Shown piece after piece: positions 1 through 10,852 of a stretch of DNA of 64,000 bases. The stretch is from Folioceros fuciformis. Lineage: Eukaryota; Anthocerotophyta; Anthocerotopsida; Anthocerotales. The notes below the pieces were generated by a model. It was given only the letters and a program-made list of their open reading frames with translations. It was not told where the DNA came from and made no database searches. The DNA lies in the NCBI GenBank assembly GCA_049999805.1, contig JBNGIO010006384.1, positions 1 through 64,000 of the forward strand, read 5' to 3'. Both the position numbers and the translations under genes were made by a program. Every line of letters begins with the position of its first letter. The stretch's first letter is position 1.

Positions 1-466
1 AGCTAGGGCATGGCCTCCATGGCCGTTCATGCCAGCCAAGCAATCAGCCAGCCTATCGTCAGACCCTGACCCTTGACACTAACATACCTAGATACCTGTT
101 TCTATGTTCAAACCATTATTTTATTATTTAATATTATTTATTTACTATTATATTAGTATTTAATATTATATATCTTTCATTAATATTAAACTAATCACCG
201 GACCTAGACTCAAACTTTCCCAACCCTATGGCCCGGTATAGGACCTAAACCTTCCCAGGTATGGGACCAAACCTATACCCACTCTTATAACCAAACCAAC
301 TATTTCCTGGTCAATTAACCTAATTAGCACAAAGAAAAATAGGAAAAATAACCAGAAAATCAAGGAAAATTAAGGAAAATAAGTAGAAAAAGAAAACCAA
401 ACCATACCACTATTAACCCTTTTTCAACCAAAACAAACCACTACCCCAAACTTTGGAGGTTCACAC
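1..466. other. AT-rich gene-free stretch, probable transposon flank
   Basis: No gene is visible. The stretch is strongly AT-rich, with runs of tattatttaa type around 116-190 and repeated short A-rich motifs around 330-440. It leads directly into the copia gag fragment, so it may be the 5' untranslated part of that element. No LTR end or primer-binding site could be placed. Confidence 0.5.
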
Positions 467-1107
467 CAGGACATCATTATACGTGGTCTTTCCCTTCATA
501 TGGTACGGCAAATTAGTGAGGCAGGATCCTCCAAGGAAGTGTGGGACCACCTTGCACAATTATACTCCTCCAAGGATGTTATGAGTTTGATGACTGCTAC
601 TTGTAATTTCCATAACCTTAAAATGAGGGAATCTGATACCATCGAACACCATATTAATGCATTTCGAATGGCAAGATCCCAACTTGAAGGTGCCTCCAAC
701 TCCAAGCTCTTCGAGTTAACATGCTTTGTTGCATTATTATCCTCTCTTCCATCCTCCTATAGATCATTTGTGACAACTCAGAACGCTATCTTGAGAACAA
801 CATAGAAGATTATGGATATGCATGAAATCTTGGATATAAGTGTAAATGAGTTGATTGGCACATTGATACAGGAGGAGTCTATTCGACGTCAAGACTCACG
901 AGCTAGCCGACAGCAAGTGATGTTCACAGGAAGAGGTCGCAGTCAAAACCGCACCAAAGGATCTCTTCCCACAAGGCCTACTACTTCCTCTCGAGGCTTC
1001 TCCAAGGGAGCCCCTTTGTCTTCCTCCACACCTACAAGAGGTAATAAGAAGACAGGAATTATTTGTAATTGGTGTAGAATCTCACATCACATGGAGAATG
1101 TTCGGAC
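467..1107 (+). mobile_element. Ty1/copia gag fragment, plus strand, truncated
   Basis: The reading frame encodes a copia-type gag (UBN2 / retrotran_gag_2 family), the capsid-like protein that packages the retrotransposon RNA. Visible signatures are the block around KEVWDHLAQLYSSKD, then DTIEHHINAFR, and a basic stretch ending in a CCHC-like zinc knuckle that begins CNWC at about 1070. The knuckle has lost its expected final cysteine. A stop at 803-805 separates the body from the basic C-terminal part, which reopens at 812. No protease, integrase or reverse transcriptase follows on this strand, because the frame runs into a minus-strand LTR at about 1099. The gag is similar in layout to the one at 56.7-57.6 kb. 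It is a dead fragment. Confidence 0.8.
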
Positions 1108-1362
1108 AGAAACATGGCTTAGGTGCACAAGGAAGCAAAGTAAGTCTTATTTAGAATAATTGAATTAAGAAAGTTCCTGTGTCCTAGGTGCACAAGGAAG
1201 CAAAGTAAGTCTTATTTAGAATAATTGAATTAAGAAAGTTCCTGTGTCCTAAATACTTCTATAAAAGCAACCTTACGTAAAGGTGTGCCCTTTGGTGATT
1301 AAAGAATAACTGGCTTTTTAACTAAATTCTAAGTCGGGCTAGCTTAAACCCTAATTCTAACA
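1099..1362 (-). repeat. putative copia LTR
   Basis: The minus-strand start TGTTAGAATTAGGG directly follows a purine tract, the classical boundary between polypurine tract and 3' LTR. A TATA-like motif (tctataaaag, plus strand) lies at about 1258-1267. Half of the LTR is taken up by a 65-bp tandem duplication. The far boundary near 1099 is inferred only from the TG/CA rule; no second LTR was seen in the window. Confidence 0.55.
1121..1250. repeat. 65-bp perfect tandem duplication
   Basis: The unit beginning aggtgcacaaggaagc and ending cctgtgtcct occurs at 1121-1185 and again at 1186-1250 with no mismatch by eye. It lies inside the putative LTR. Perfect identity argues for a recent event. Confidence 0.95.
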
Positions 1363-2149
1363 CCCTCCCTTAAGCGTACGAGCTTAGAAAGGAATCAGAA
1401 GTAAGCAATCAGGTTCACGTCGCGTAAGCAATTATGTGTCAACCACCACACTTGAGTGCATGCGAAGCTAGCCAGGATGACAATAAATGGAGCCTCAGCA
1501 CCGGGGCTGTCATCCTCACAAGCGCACAAAACTATTGTGAGCGTGGGATTCAAGTGTCTGCAAGCAGGGCACCAAAGCCCGAGTTGGCAAACAAGGGCAT
1601 CAGCAAGCAGAAAGCAGCAGCAAGGTCCTGAGCCTGTGAGATTGGAGGACTAGAAAAAAACACCTTTTGCTGAGTGCCAGTGTGGCGGAGGCAGGTGGAA
1701 GATTTGTCCAGAGAAATCAAGCTTCGATGAACCAAGCCTCCAGTGAAGACTGAGGATTGGCTTCAGCGGATGGAGGTCACAGTGCAGCGCCTGATTGTGA
1801 AGCGAGAGGCGCGCAGAAGAGAAGAAGAAGGAAGTAAGAAAATAGTCATCCTAGATAAGGTCTGCTGTAGCTGTGCAGGGCGATTAGAATATCGTGGAGC
1901 TTCATCCACCTATCTGCAAGATTGCTTGCATCTGCACGCCACACGCATGTCTTGGGTCCTTGTGTGAATGTAACAAAACTGATACCCTCCCTGTCCATGT
2001 ACTGCAGCTCCTGAAGTGTCATAGGAGCGGAGAGGCGTAATACAGATCATCACTGAACACCAAGGTACCCAGATCTCACCCATAAGCTGATCATCACGGC
2101 TATGTTGCGGCCTTAAAATATTGTTGATAATTGAATAGGCCGAGACCTT

Positions 2150-2760
2150 CCATATGCTTGACGTGCTTGGCTTTCGGCAAAGGTTTGGTTAGGATGTCCG
2201 CTGTGTTATCATCTGTGTTATCACCACCCCCCTCTCAGCGGCATCTCTAACGTAATGATGGTGGACTTCGATGTGTTTAGTGCGGGTGTGGAAACGAGGA
2301 TTCGCCACCAAGGCTATCGCAGACTGATCATCACACCAGAGGTGAGTAGGGCCCGTTTGTGATTCCCCAATATCTTGTAAGAAAGCACGCTCCCACTCAA
2401 CCTCTTTCGTGGCATCTGTTAAAGACTTGTATTCGGCCTTAGTGCTAGAGAGGGCAATACTCGTCTGTTTCTTACAGCTCCAGTTGATAGCAGCCTGAGA
2501 AAGTAGAAAAACATATGTGGAAAGGCTTTTCCGGGAGTCACTATCAGAGGCCCAATCCGCGTCTATGAACCCCTTCAGAGATAAGTTCCCTGTTCCACTC
2601 CTTCTATAACAAAGTCCAATGTGATGAGTGCCTTTCAAGTAACGAAATATTCGTTTGACAGTAGTCCAGTGAGCACGTCTAGGGTTTTCTAGAAATTGAG
2701 AAACAATACTAACTGAGTGCTGTATATCAGGACGGTCCAGTTGCTGACAAAAATCAAGCT
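2150..2760 (-). pseudogene. copia pol remnant: end of reverse transcriptase and RNase H
   Basis: The minus-strand frame from 2760 reads the copia RT tail (QQLDRP, then RIFRYLKGTHH) followed by a copia RNase H with GFIDADWA, the ALSSTKAEY block, the WCDDQSA block and TKHIEVHHHYVRD. The terminal DNTADILTKPLPKAKH motif is present but in another frame. A small duplication of the ataacacag motif at about 2195-2216 precedes it, so the frame is shifted and the open frame ends early at 2189. The N-terminal nine-tenths of pol is missing. It is non-functional as it stands. Confidence 0.85.
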
Positions 2761-2813
2761 ACTGATAGCGTGTCGGTAGGGCTTAGAGTCGTAGGCTCAT
2801 CTCCTTCGCAGCG

Positions 2814-3548
2814 ATGGCGGGTGAGTTCAAGGCTTACGAATTTCTCTTCTGCAACATTTGCGGCGCCATGGTTAACTTCGACTCGGCAACTTACGTGTCC
2901 TGCCCCCTTTGCGGGAACCAGCGCAAGGCCAAGGGTAAGTCTTGCAAATTCACGGGAGTCTTGCAAACTGACCACACAGCCTCTGACAGAACAAGGTGGC
3001 AGATTTTCAGGGCAAGGAATTGAATTGGACCATCGAGTCTGAGGTAGAGAGCTTCCTGTTGCGACACGCGAGATACCTGATCAAGGAAGCCTGAAAATCT
3101 TGTGAATTTGTGCAGGACCTTCATCGGAGAGCGGGGACCGAACCTCTTATACGACCGATTGACGTGCAGGCTGCAGCACATGATTCCGAGGAGGTTCAGC
3201 AGCGGGCTGTGGTAAGTAAGCAAGCAAACAAGCGAGGGACCGGGTTTGATTGGAGCACAGGTTAAGTGCAGCTTGTTTGAAACAACGGTTTCTGAAGGTT
3301 TCTGCGTGCTAAATGGATTGGACGCAGGTGAATGACGAATGTCCTAAGTGCGGGCACCCTCAACTGGAGTACTACACCAGACAGGTTCGTCTAATGTGTG
3401 AATTTTATCGCTGACCAGGTAGCGTAGCCCTGCCTCGTCCGGTTTCTCATTCGCGATGCCGCTGCTACAGTTGCGATCTGCCGACGAGGGTCAGACAGTC
3501 TTCTACGAGTGCCCTAAGTGTCGTCACAAGTTCTCGCAGAACACGTGA
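2814..3548 (+). CDS. NRPA12: RNA polymerase I subunit RPA12 (A12.2 type)
   Basis: The product is the small zinc-ribbon subunit of nuclear RNA polymerase I, which transcribes 45S rRNA; its C-terminal ribbon is TFIIS-like and supports transcript cleavage. Five exons were placed at 2814-2934, 3003-3043, 3116-3211, 3328-3384 and 3471-3548, all with GT-AG borders and matching phases. The N-terminal zinc ribbon is FLFCNICG...CPLCG, and the C-terminal one is CPKCGHPQ...CPKCRHKF. The acidic tip RSADEGQT, conserved in A12.2, Rpb9 and C11, is intact. The N-terminal FLFCN(I/L)CG form and the short linker match plant NRPA12 better than Rpb9 or the Pol III subunit. The protein is about 130 residues, the usual size. 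The ATG follows the copia remnant by only about 50 bp, so the promoter may lie partly within transposon-derived sequence. Confidence 0.88.
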
Positions 3549-4049
3549 ACGGCCTCCATACAAGTCTTTTTTTTTAGGCTGTGAACTGTCTAATTATCTT
3601 TCTCGGAAAAGGTTTCAGCCACTCCAGCGGGGAGTAGGGTCTTTTGCCTGCAGGGTGCGTAAGGGATAGTCATCACGCACAGAACACATCCTTCAGGGAC
3701 ACGCCAGCAAGGATGCTTAGAAAGGTCAAGCAATACTCAAGAACTTCAAACGTCCGCCATGAGCAGACACGCATATCCTCGAGCATTGCAGAATGTCCTC
3801 AGCAAAACATCCAAGGGCTGCTATCTGTGTCGGGAGCCTGATGCTACAATTGGCGCTGCCTCGTGTTCCGCACGCTGGCTGGAATTTTGTAGGACCTGAG
3901 TATTCTCGTTGCAGGAGCCACCTGCCCATATTTTTCGACGCTTCAATCTAACCACGCAACTCCTCTTTTACTCTGTCTGATCCTCCATCCCGCAGACTGC
4001 TGAGTGTTATTGCTTGGGGGCGTTGCTTTGCTCCTAAAAGTAGGGGCTA
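3549..4049. other. convergent intergenic region
   Basis: These 500 bp lie between the 3' ends of NRPA12 (+) and the KUP/HAK gene (-). Short open frames exist on both strands but none resembles a protein family. It should hold both 3' UTRs. No repeat was noticed. Confidence 0.6.
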
Positions 4050-7000
4050 TCATACTTCGTAAAGCATGCCAATCTGCAGGGACTGGCCCGGTGGTATGTT
4101 CCATGTGGCCATGGTCGAGCGACAATTTTTCTTCAGAAAAGAGTACATTTTACCCAAGACAATTCGTTCCAACCAGCCACTGTCGTTGGTAACTTTCATT
4201 CGTGACTGCCCCAGAACAAAGATGGAGCCATATGCAGTCGCCTTTCTGAGCTCCCCTGTGTCCTCCGCAATCCATATTTTATGCTGGGGATCGTCCACAT
4301 CTAAAGTTCCCTCATCCGGCAAGGACGCCATTCCTGTGTTGCCTGTCAGGCCATCTAGGGAGGATCCTCTCTTGGTGGCGCGCTTCAAGTTGTACGCTTC
4401 CGCAGATTCCAGATATTCCATCAAGCTGGCAACCACCTGGCCCACGAACTCGTCGCTCTCAGCACTGAGAATGTCTTTGTAGCCGTACTGAGCCACGCAA
4501 CGGTACACGCCTTTGTATCCCAGGCTTCCCACCAGGAAACGCTCGGAAGGTAAAACAGTCTTGATGGGTAGGTACCTGATGGTGGTGAAAACGATCACCT
4601 GATGAAGAGACCGGACCAGCCGAACATAATGCCTGATTACAGGTGGAACTCCATGCATCAAGTCGCTGTAGAAGAAACAGATTCCCGGGACCCGTCTGCT
4701 TTCTGTGTTGGCGAGGAGGACACCCAAGCTATATACATCGATCTTATTCCGCATCTCATATTCTAGCTTTTTCTGTCTGCCATAACTCCAGGTGAGCATA
4801 ATCACAAGGAGAAACCCCGCAAAACCCAGCGGCACCCACCCACCTTGGGGAAATTTATTGAGCAACGACGTCAGGTACACTCCTTCCACCAATGAGAACA
4901 AAAGGAAAAATGCGAGCACAAATAGCCAATGAGTTTCCCACACAGTCAGCATCACTACAGTCATCAGCACCGTGGTTATTCCCATTACCCCTATCGCAGC
5001 CAATCCTGCAAAGGGGTAGATGTAACACTGTTAGACACCCTGGTAGCAGGTAGAACAAGGGCAAGGAACGTGTCTCAACAGTGACAACGGGACCAACGAG
5101 CTAGACAGGAGTGTTTCTTACCAAATGCATTGCCAATCGCCTGTCCACCTTGAAACCCGAATGTGACAACTATACATAGGGTCATGAGTGTATAGTTTAT
5201 TTCAGGAGAGTACACTTGTCCCTCATCTTCCGCTGAGGTGTGCACCAGCTTCACCCGTGGAAAGTAGTCGAGAGCGACTGACTGCTTGATTATAGAGAAG
5301 GTTGCTGAGATGAGCCCTTGACTGGCTACGATGGCTGCCAATGTGGCGACAACGAACATCGGCCAGTATACACGATTGGGTATAAAGGCAAAAAAGCCGT
5401 AGGAATGCTGGTCGGGATGCCTAATGAGATACGCAGTTTGCCCCGTGTACGTCAACAGAACCGACGGATACACTACACCTGTAAAAGCAAGCTTTTCCAC
5501 ACAACAGAAGGGCGGAGGATCAATGTCCCAGTTTGCAAACTAGCACAAGTCGGGAAGCTACAGTACAAGAAACAGGTGATTCTATCTCACATATTCACCT
5601 GAATCGATCGCTTGTTAAAATGTCCCATATCAGCGAACATTGCTTCAGCTCCTGGCAAATTATAAACCATAACGCACGCTCATGGTTGAAATGGAGACTT
5701 CGCAGTACAACCTTGCGTAGGCTTATGCAAGAACAGCGGTGGCAAGACCTTACCAGTGATACACAAAACCGTCCCACCTAGCATGCGCCAACCATCCATC
5801 TTCCTGGAGCGGAAGAGCTTGATAATATAATGAGGCGAAAATGCCTTGAAAACGGCAGGGTAGTGACGAGCAATATTGTATATTCCAATGATGGGTGTGG
5901 TTATCAGCCACGTAAGCATAATTGGAGAGAACAAGAAAGCCACCCTGTTGGTACCAAACCTTTGCAGCACGAATATGACGACCAGAATAACTGCTGAAGT
6001 CACCTGTACAGCAACTGCCGAAACAATAAAAGGAGAAGGCATGAGCATCCTCATTGCAGAAACCTCCGATTCCGCAGTCCCAACTCATCAGAAGAGAGTG
6101 ACCTCGTTCGAGACACAAAAGGTAAGAAAGTTCAACGCATGCAGAGATGGACGATTATCGGACACGATGTGCTCATTGCGTCTTACTTGAGCTGATCCCA
6201 GATTTCGTTTGTATACCATCGATTGCTGAGAGCACTGCAGACATGGTTGCATTCTCATGAGGATAGCAAAACATTCGTAATTTGAAACAGCTGCATGTGT
6301 TAAGACAAGTCGGTTCATGCGAGGTTGCCTAAGTTCCTGTTTTAGCAAATCCGAAGGGTCTCCATGAGAAAACCTGAAATTGCTGGAGTCAGAATTCCAT
6401 CCCCGATGATCATACAGGTACCCATCATGACAACAAACAACAGGATCTTCCGTGCTAGCTGGCTGCCTTCAAGTAGTCGTCGAGTTGCTGAGTTTATAGG
6501 ACGGTTCTTCGTGAAGTGGGAAAGCTTCTTATCAGAGTCAAGTCGTTTGTAATGCTTATCCACCTGCCGGCCAACATCAACATGCTGGCATAAGAAGGAA
6601 TACAGGGCGAAAGTTCCACCTGCACAACCATCCGATGGGTTAGAAGATACCTCCAGAGAGGAGTAACGAGGGATCAATATATTGAAACAAGCCAAGACGG
6701 GGCTGAAAGACACCTTCTCCATGGTCATCTGCATCCAGCACAATAAATGTGTACTTGACAACTCCGACAAGTGTGAGAGTCCAGAAGATGAGGCTTAGAA
6801 TACCGAGATAGTCTGCTTCATTGGGCGGATGTTTGAAGGTTACAGTGGGATAAACATACAGTGGCGAAGTCCCAAGATCACCGTACACCACTCCAAGAGT
6901 CTGATACGCATATAAAAGAGTTTTCCAAGGGGACAGTTCCTGATGTGCCAGACACACCAGTGAGAAAACTGCCAGAAACACTGCCTTGATACTGCGTTAT

Positions 7001-7576
7001 GAGACATCACCACAATTACCTTAGTCTCCCTGTACGTTTGCTCCATGCGTTCGTTGAAAAGCTCATCTGAAATTGATCTCCGCAGTTTGCTCATGGGCCT
7101 TGTTTCGACACCCCCCCTCGTTGAAATGGGCGAAGTCTTAGTTCCAGATGTCTCCACTACTAGGTCAAGCAATTATGTTAGGCACACAAGCAATGACAAG
7201 GCCCATTTAACGAGTGATCCTACAAGTATTGACATATCAAACATGCAGCTAGCTCGTTTGCAAAAATGAATTGAAAATGAATGTTATGGGCATGCTCAAG
7301 TCTCCATGCCCATAACGTCCACCGGCAGGAGCTAGCGAATACAGATGTGGTACACGAACCTCCTGCAAAACGAACACGGGGACGGTCTTCCATGGGCTCT
7401 CCACTTTCTGCTGCTTCCACATCTTCCCTGGTATCGTTTGACGAAGGAAGTTGGGCCGGTTCAGAGGTGTCGACTTTAGGGGAAGACGAAGGACCAGACA
7501 GAACCAAGCCAGGCACAATTCTTTCCACCAGAGAGAGAAATAAGTTGTCCTTAGCAGCTCCTTCAGGAACTTCCAT
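4050..7576 (-). CDS. KUP/HAK/KT potassium transporter
   Basis: The product is a multi-pass K+ (H+-coupled) transporter, probably of the plasma membrane or tonoplast. Family signatures in order are [16 protein letters not shown] in the first membrane segment, the [17 protein letters not shown] block, [31 protein letters not shown], the AFSPHYI block, [20 protein letters not shown] with ALDYFPRVK, and a long soluble C-terminus with PERFLVG and GYKDIL. The ATG at 7576 is preceded by an in-frame stop. At least seven exons are needed: the first ends near 7345, one covers VETSGTK to RETK near 7170-7020, membrane exons follow to about 5080, and the last runs about 5003-4050. The exon after TPAIS starts at 6083. 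The acidic, serine-rich N-terminus of about 120 residues is somewhat longer than in some members. The total of about 800 residues is typical. Substrate specificity within the family cannot be read from this. Confidence 0.9.
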
Positions 7577-8845
7577 CTTGAACCTTGTCGTCTAGGGAGG
7601 ATAGAGCTGAGAATCATTGCAGTCCGCAGCAAGAGAAAATCCACATAGCGTCCCACTTTCCTTCACAGAGTGGCGTTGACACAGATATTTTCCCCAGGCC
7701 AGAATTCAGGTCGGAGGGACTGCAACCGCATAAAGAGCGTAAAAACCCCCTCCTCGACACCGTCTCTGACCTACCCCGTAGCAGTGGTAAGTTGAAGCCA
7801 GAGATAGCATTCTTGAATGCTGCGTTCAGTGGACATCACTCTCATGCGATAGCCAAACTGACTGCCGTACCAGCTCTACTAGCCCCGCACCCTCACACAA
7901 CAAAGCGCCCCCCAGAACGAGAGGGTTTACTCCGCTGAAGTGACAGGCCAGACTTGCGACAGATGATGAGAATCGGCCTGGGCCTGTAAGCAAAACACCA
8001 CATCTGGAAGCTCGGAGTGTATGTCTGCGGCATCCCTGATGCGCGAAGCTTCAATCATGCAGAAACACGCAGCCGGTGATAGCTTTCTTCCCCTTGCCTC
8101 TGAAACATGCGCGTCAGTTGTTGGCCCAACTTCAGAGCAAACCTGATGGATCAAAACCGAGTTGTAGCACCTAGCACCTATCAAATGCCCCGTAGATAGG
8201 AGAGAAACCGCAATAACAAGAAAAAAAGCGTTGCGCGCTGCTGCACAATGACAAGTTGCTGGCGTTGCTTGCCAAGACAAGATGAGCCACAGAAATCTCC
8301 AACAAACTAACTCCGCATTGCTGTGGCCTTGCTTAGCAAGAGAAGCGCGAGCCACACAAATCTCCACATAAACTAACATCACCAATGGGACAGGGAGGAA
8401 GATGAAGGGAAGGAAAGCACTTCCAAAGCACGTGGGACCCACCCCCAATTACCCCATGATCATCCCATGTCCTTATGCTGGTTGTTGCCCATCCCACAAG
8501 CTGAGCAAACGAATCTCCCGAATGCTTTGGGAAGCATATTCCACGTCCGTTGTGTACAACCTTCCTGTCGTTTGAACCTTGCCTGGCGCTGCTGAGGCCG
8601 AGAATCGCTGAGATAACTTGGAGGCCAGGAAACGCATTCCGTTAGGCTTGCGTGAACAATATTTAATGGTTGGCCACAAGAAGTCAGGTTTCCGCAGACA
8701 TGGGAGGAGCATTGCGAACGAGTATGCGAATCTTGAGCACGGATGCTGCGGCCAGTGCTCGCAGCTGCTGCTGCAGCATCAGCCGCCATTTCTGCCTTGA
8801 GAAGCTGCCTTCACCGTTCACGATTTCCGCATCCTTTCAAGCAAG
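7577..8845. promoter_or_regulatory. divergent promoter region between KUP/HAK and RBD1
   Basis: About 1.27 kb separates the two divergent start codons. A G-box CACGTG lies at 8429-8434, a common light- or ABA-response element in plants. An imperfect 65-bp duplication sits at about 8270-8385. Open frames here look like chance. Transcription start sites cannot be placed. Confidence 0.5.
8270..8385. repeat. imperfect tandem duplication, about 65 bp
   Basis: The block with gccacagaaatctcc at 8286 recurs as gccacacaaatctcc at 8351. Each copy is preceded by a ttgctt...caag motif and followed by aaactaac. Two diverged copies are visible in the promoter region. Confidence 0.7.
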
Positions 8846-9542
8846 ATGCCAGCGGCCTGTGTTCATGGCTGTGTCTTCCCGAATTCGCTATCGCACTCAC
8901 AAGCAGGAGCGCAGAAGGTCGCAAAGATTGGTTGCATTGCGCTTCCGAGAGGCGTGCCGGCTTCAAGCATTAAAGGAAGATTGCAAAAACGTGCGGCAGC
9001 AGCACCAGTTCGTGCCCTCTGCCTAGATGCGGATTCAAAGGACCAGTCAAGAAGCCGCGGCTCTGTGGAAGATGAGGATCTGACTTCTCCAAGCTTGTCT
9101 GTCCGACGGGCAGGTATGCGCTTTTGCCACACATCAGTCTGTCCGCCGTCTTCTGCCTCACTGTGTTTCTGCAGTCTCTTGTTGGAGATTGCTTCAAACG
9201 ACTCTTGTGGAAGGTTTGGAGGAGAGGTACGCTGTTCTCAACTCAGGCGTTTCCGAGTGCCGGTCCTGCGGCTACACCTACGATCAACGATCTGGAGACG
9301 CAGTGTATCCGGTTGCAGCGGGGACCAGCTTCCAGGACTTGCCCGAGAATTGGAGGTGCCCGACGTGCGGCGCCGCGAGGAGCTACTTCAGCAGCAAAGG
9401 CATCGAGGTGGCAGGATTTGCGCAAAACCAGAACTACGGATTAGGAGCCAATTCCCTCACCTCGGGCCAGAAGAGCGTCCTCATCTACGGTTCCTTGCTC
9501 TTCTTCTTCGCTCTCTTCCTGGCCGGCTACTGGCTGCAGTAG
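8846..9542 (+). CDS. RBD1: plastid rubredoxin-domain protein RBD1
   Basis: The product is a membrane-anchored rubredoxin of thylakoids. In plants, algae and cyanobacteria, RBD1-type proteins are required for photosystem II assembly. Exon 1 is 8846-9113, exon 2 is 9175-9542, and the intron is GT-AG in phase 1. The first 85 or so residues are basic and Ser/Ala-rich, as expected of a plastid transit peptide. The rubredoxin fold follows with CRSCGYTYD and, about 30 residues on, CPTCGA, giving the four iron ligands. A hydrophobic segment (FFFALFLAGYWLQ) ends the protein, giving the tail-anchor layout of the family. The total length is about 190 residues. The ATG at 8846 is the first usable one in this frame. 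Confidence 0.88.
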
Positions 9543-10852
9543 CCGCAGTTCAATCTGGACACGTGGAAGATGCGCATTCGTATTTTGTACTCTGTAAAAC
9601 CGTTGAGCCGGGAAAGGTAACCATGGTTTCATTGGCCACTCTCTCCTTGAGCGTACCTTGCACACCTCAGCTTGTGGTGAAGTAGTTGAGTCGATCATCA
9701 TGCATTGCCTGTAGAATTCCAGCCTCTTGGACAGTAACACTGTAAGGAAGGGAAAAAGCCCGATGTGAAGATGGGGCTGAGCAATTTTGCGGAGACGGTG
9801 GCGGCAGTGGGCACTGTTTACATGGATTGTAAGGAGATGTCCTTGTGGTTTGAGCTGGAGCGTCTATCTCCTTAGCTATGCTCTGATTCTGGCTTGATCC
9901 TTCGCAAGCTACTCCAGGGCTGAAGACGGGTAGCAAGCCGAAGACAGTAGAAGGCAAAGCTGTGGACCATCCAACCCTAGCAGTCCGGAAGGGAAGGGAA
10001 GCGAAGACAAGCACCAAAAGCAAAGAATGCCCGAATATTCTCGATTGCGTCCCTAGATCGACCTGTCTGCGTATCCGGCAGCTTGTGCGAAGCAGTTGGG
10101 AGAAGGTGTGTGTAAGTGTCCCAACCTGGCCATCCTCTCCGACGGCCTCCTCTAGATCAAGCCGTCTCCCTATATTTCCAGCTTCTCTCTGTATGTACTG
10201 TACGTGCTGCAGTGGGCATGGACGGGACGCCTGAACATCGATTGGACAGGCTTTCTGCGTGCTGGGTTTGGACACTCCGGTACGTATTTGCTTCTGATTG
10301 ACAGAACTATAGAGACCAGGTCGTATGGAAGCACATGTTTGCACATGTCGCTCAACTCCTGCCTCCAAAGCACGGCAGGTTGGCCGGATAGGAAGTGGAA
10401 GGCAAGAGGGTAAGACATGTAGTGCAATCTGATGATTTGTTGAGTTTTAAACTGGACGGACCCACCTGGCCGGTGGCGTGCCGCCTCCACAACAGTCGTG
10501 TGACGAAGATAGCGGTAGGGACATCCGAGCAGCCTATCTGATGCATTCCTCCTTCCCTGGGCGCGCCTGCCTGTGATGGAGCTGTCGGCGGGGTTGGACC
10601 GGAGTTGGCGGGCGGTAAGCCTTCCAGCCTGCCCGCACGTCGGCCTGACAACAGTGCGTGCGGGGAGTGCAGTGATGGCATTTGGGATCTGGCGCTCCCG
10701 ACGGTCCTGGTTCCTGATGTGTTCCGGCTGGGTTCTGTCGGGGCTGTCAGAGCGGGAATCGATAGTGTGATCTTGCTGGGATTGTTGTAGTGTGGCAGCA
10801 GTTAGTCGTGCATGACGTCCTTTCTAGTCTGGATGCAAGCTTGGAGCAAGTC
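9543..10852. other. intergenic region upstream of the DUF7796-like gene
   Basis: No recognisable gene. A 233-codon minus-strand frame at 9667-10368 lacks any family signature and is low in hydrophobic pattern, so it is treated as chance. The stretch probably holds the RBD1 3' UTR and the next gene's promoter and leader. Confidence 0.5.

Larger units (their letters stand above)
1099..2760 (-). mobile_element. Ty1/copia 3' fragment, minus strand, with LTR
   Basis: This is the 3' part of a copia element read on the minus strand. It comprises the end of reverse transcriptase plus RNase H (2150-2760), about 770 bp without a convincing frame, a polypurine tract (minus strand AAGGGAGGG, 1363-1371) and an LTR that starts TGTTAG at 1362. 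The LTR appears to end near 1099, where the plus-strand sequence TGTTCGG would give the matching TG...CA terminus, making it about 264 bp. The element is cut at about 2760, just before the NRPA12 gene. Its position against a plus-strand gag suggests a nested insertion. The 770-bp gap between the end of pol and the polypurine tract is longer than usual and may hold a further insertion. Confidence 0.7.

Noticed and set aside
1743-1967. Plus-strand 74-codon frame with a basic helix inside the copia fragment
   Set aside because: No homology signature; it lies in the gap between pol and the polypurine tract of the minus-strand element and is probably chance.
9667-10368. 233-codon open frame on the minus strand between RBD1 and the DUF7796-like gene
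   Set aside because: No family signature, no splice context, Ser/Pro-rich and with overlapping open frames on the other strand; best explained by chance in GC-balanced sequence.
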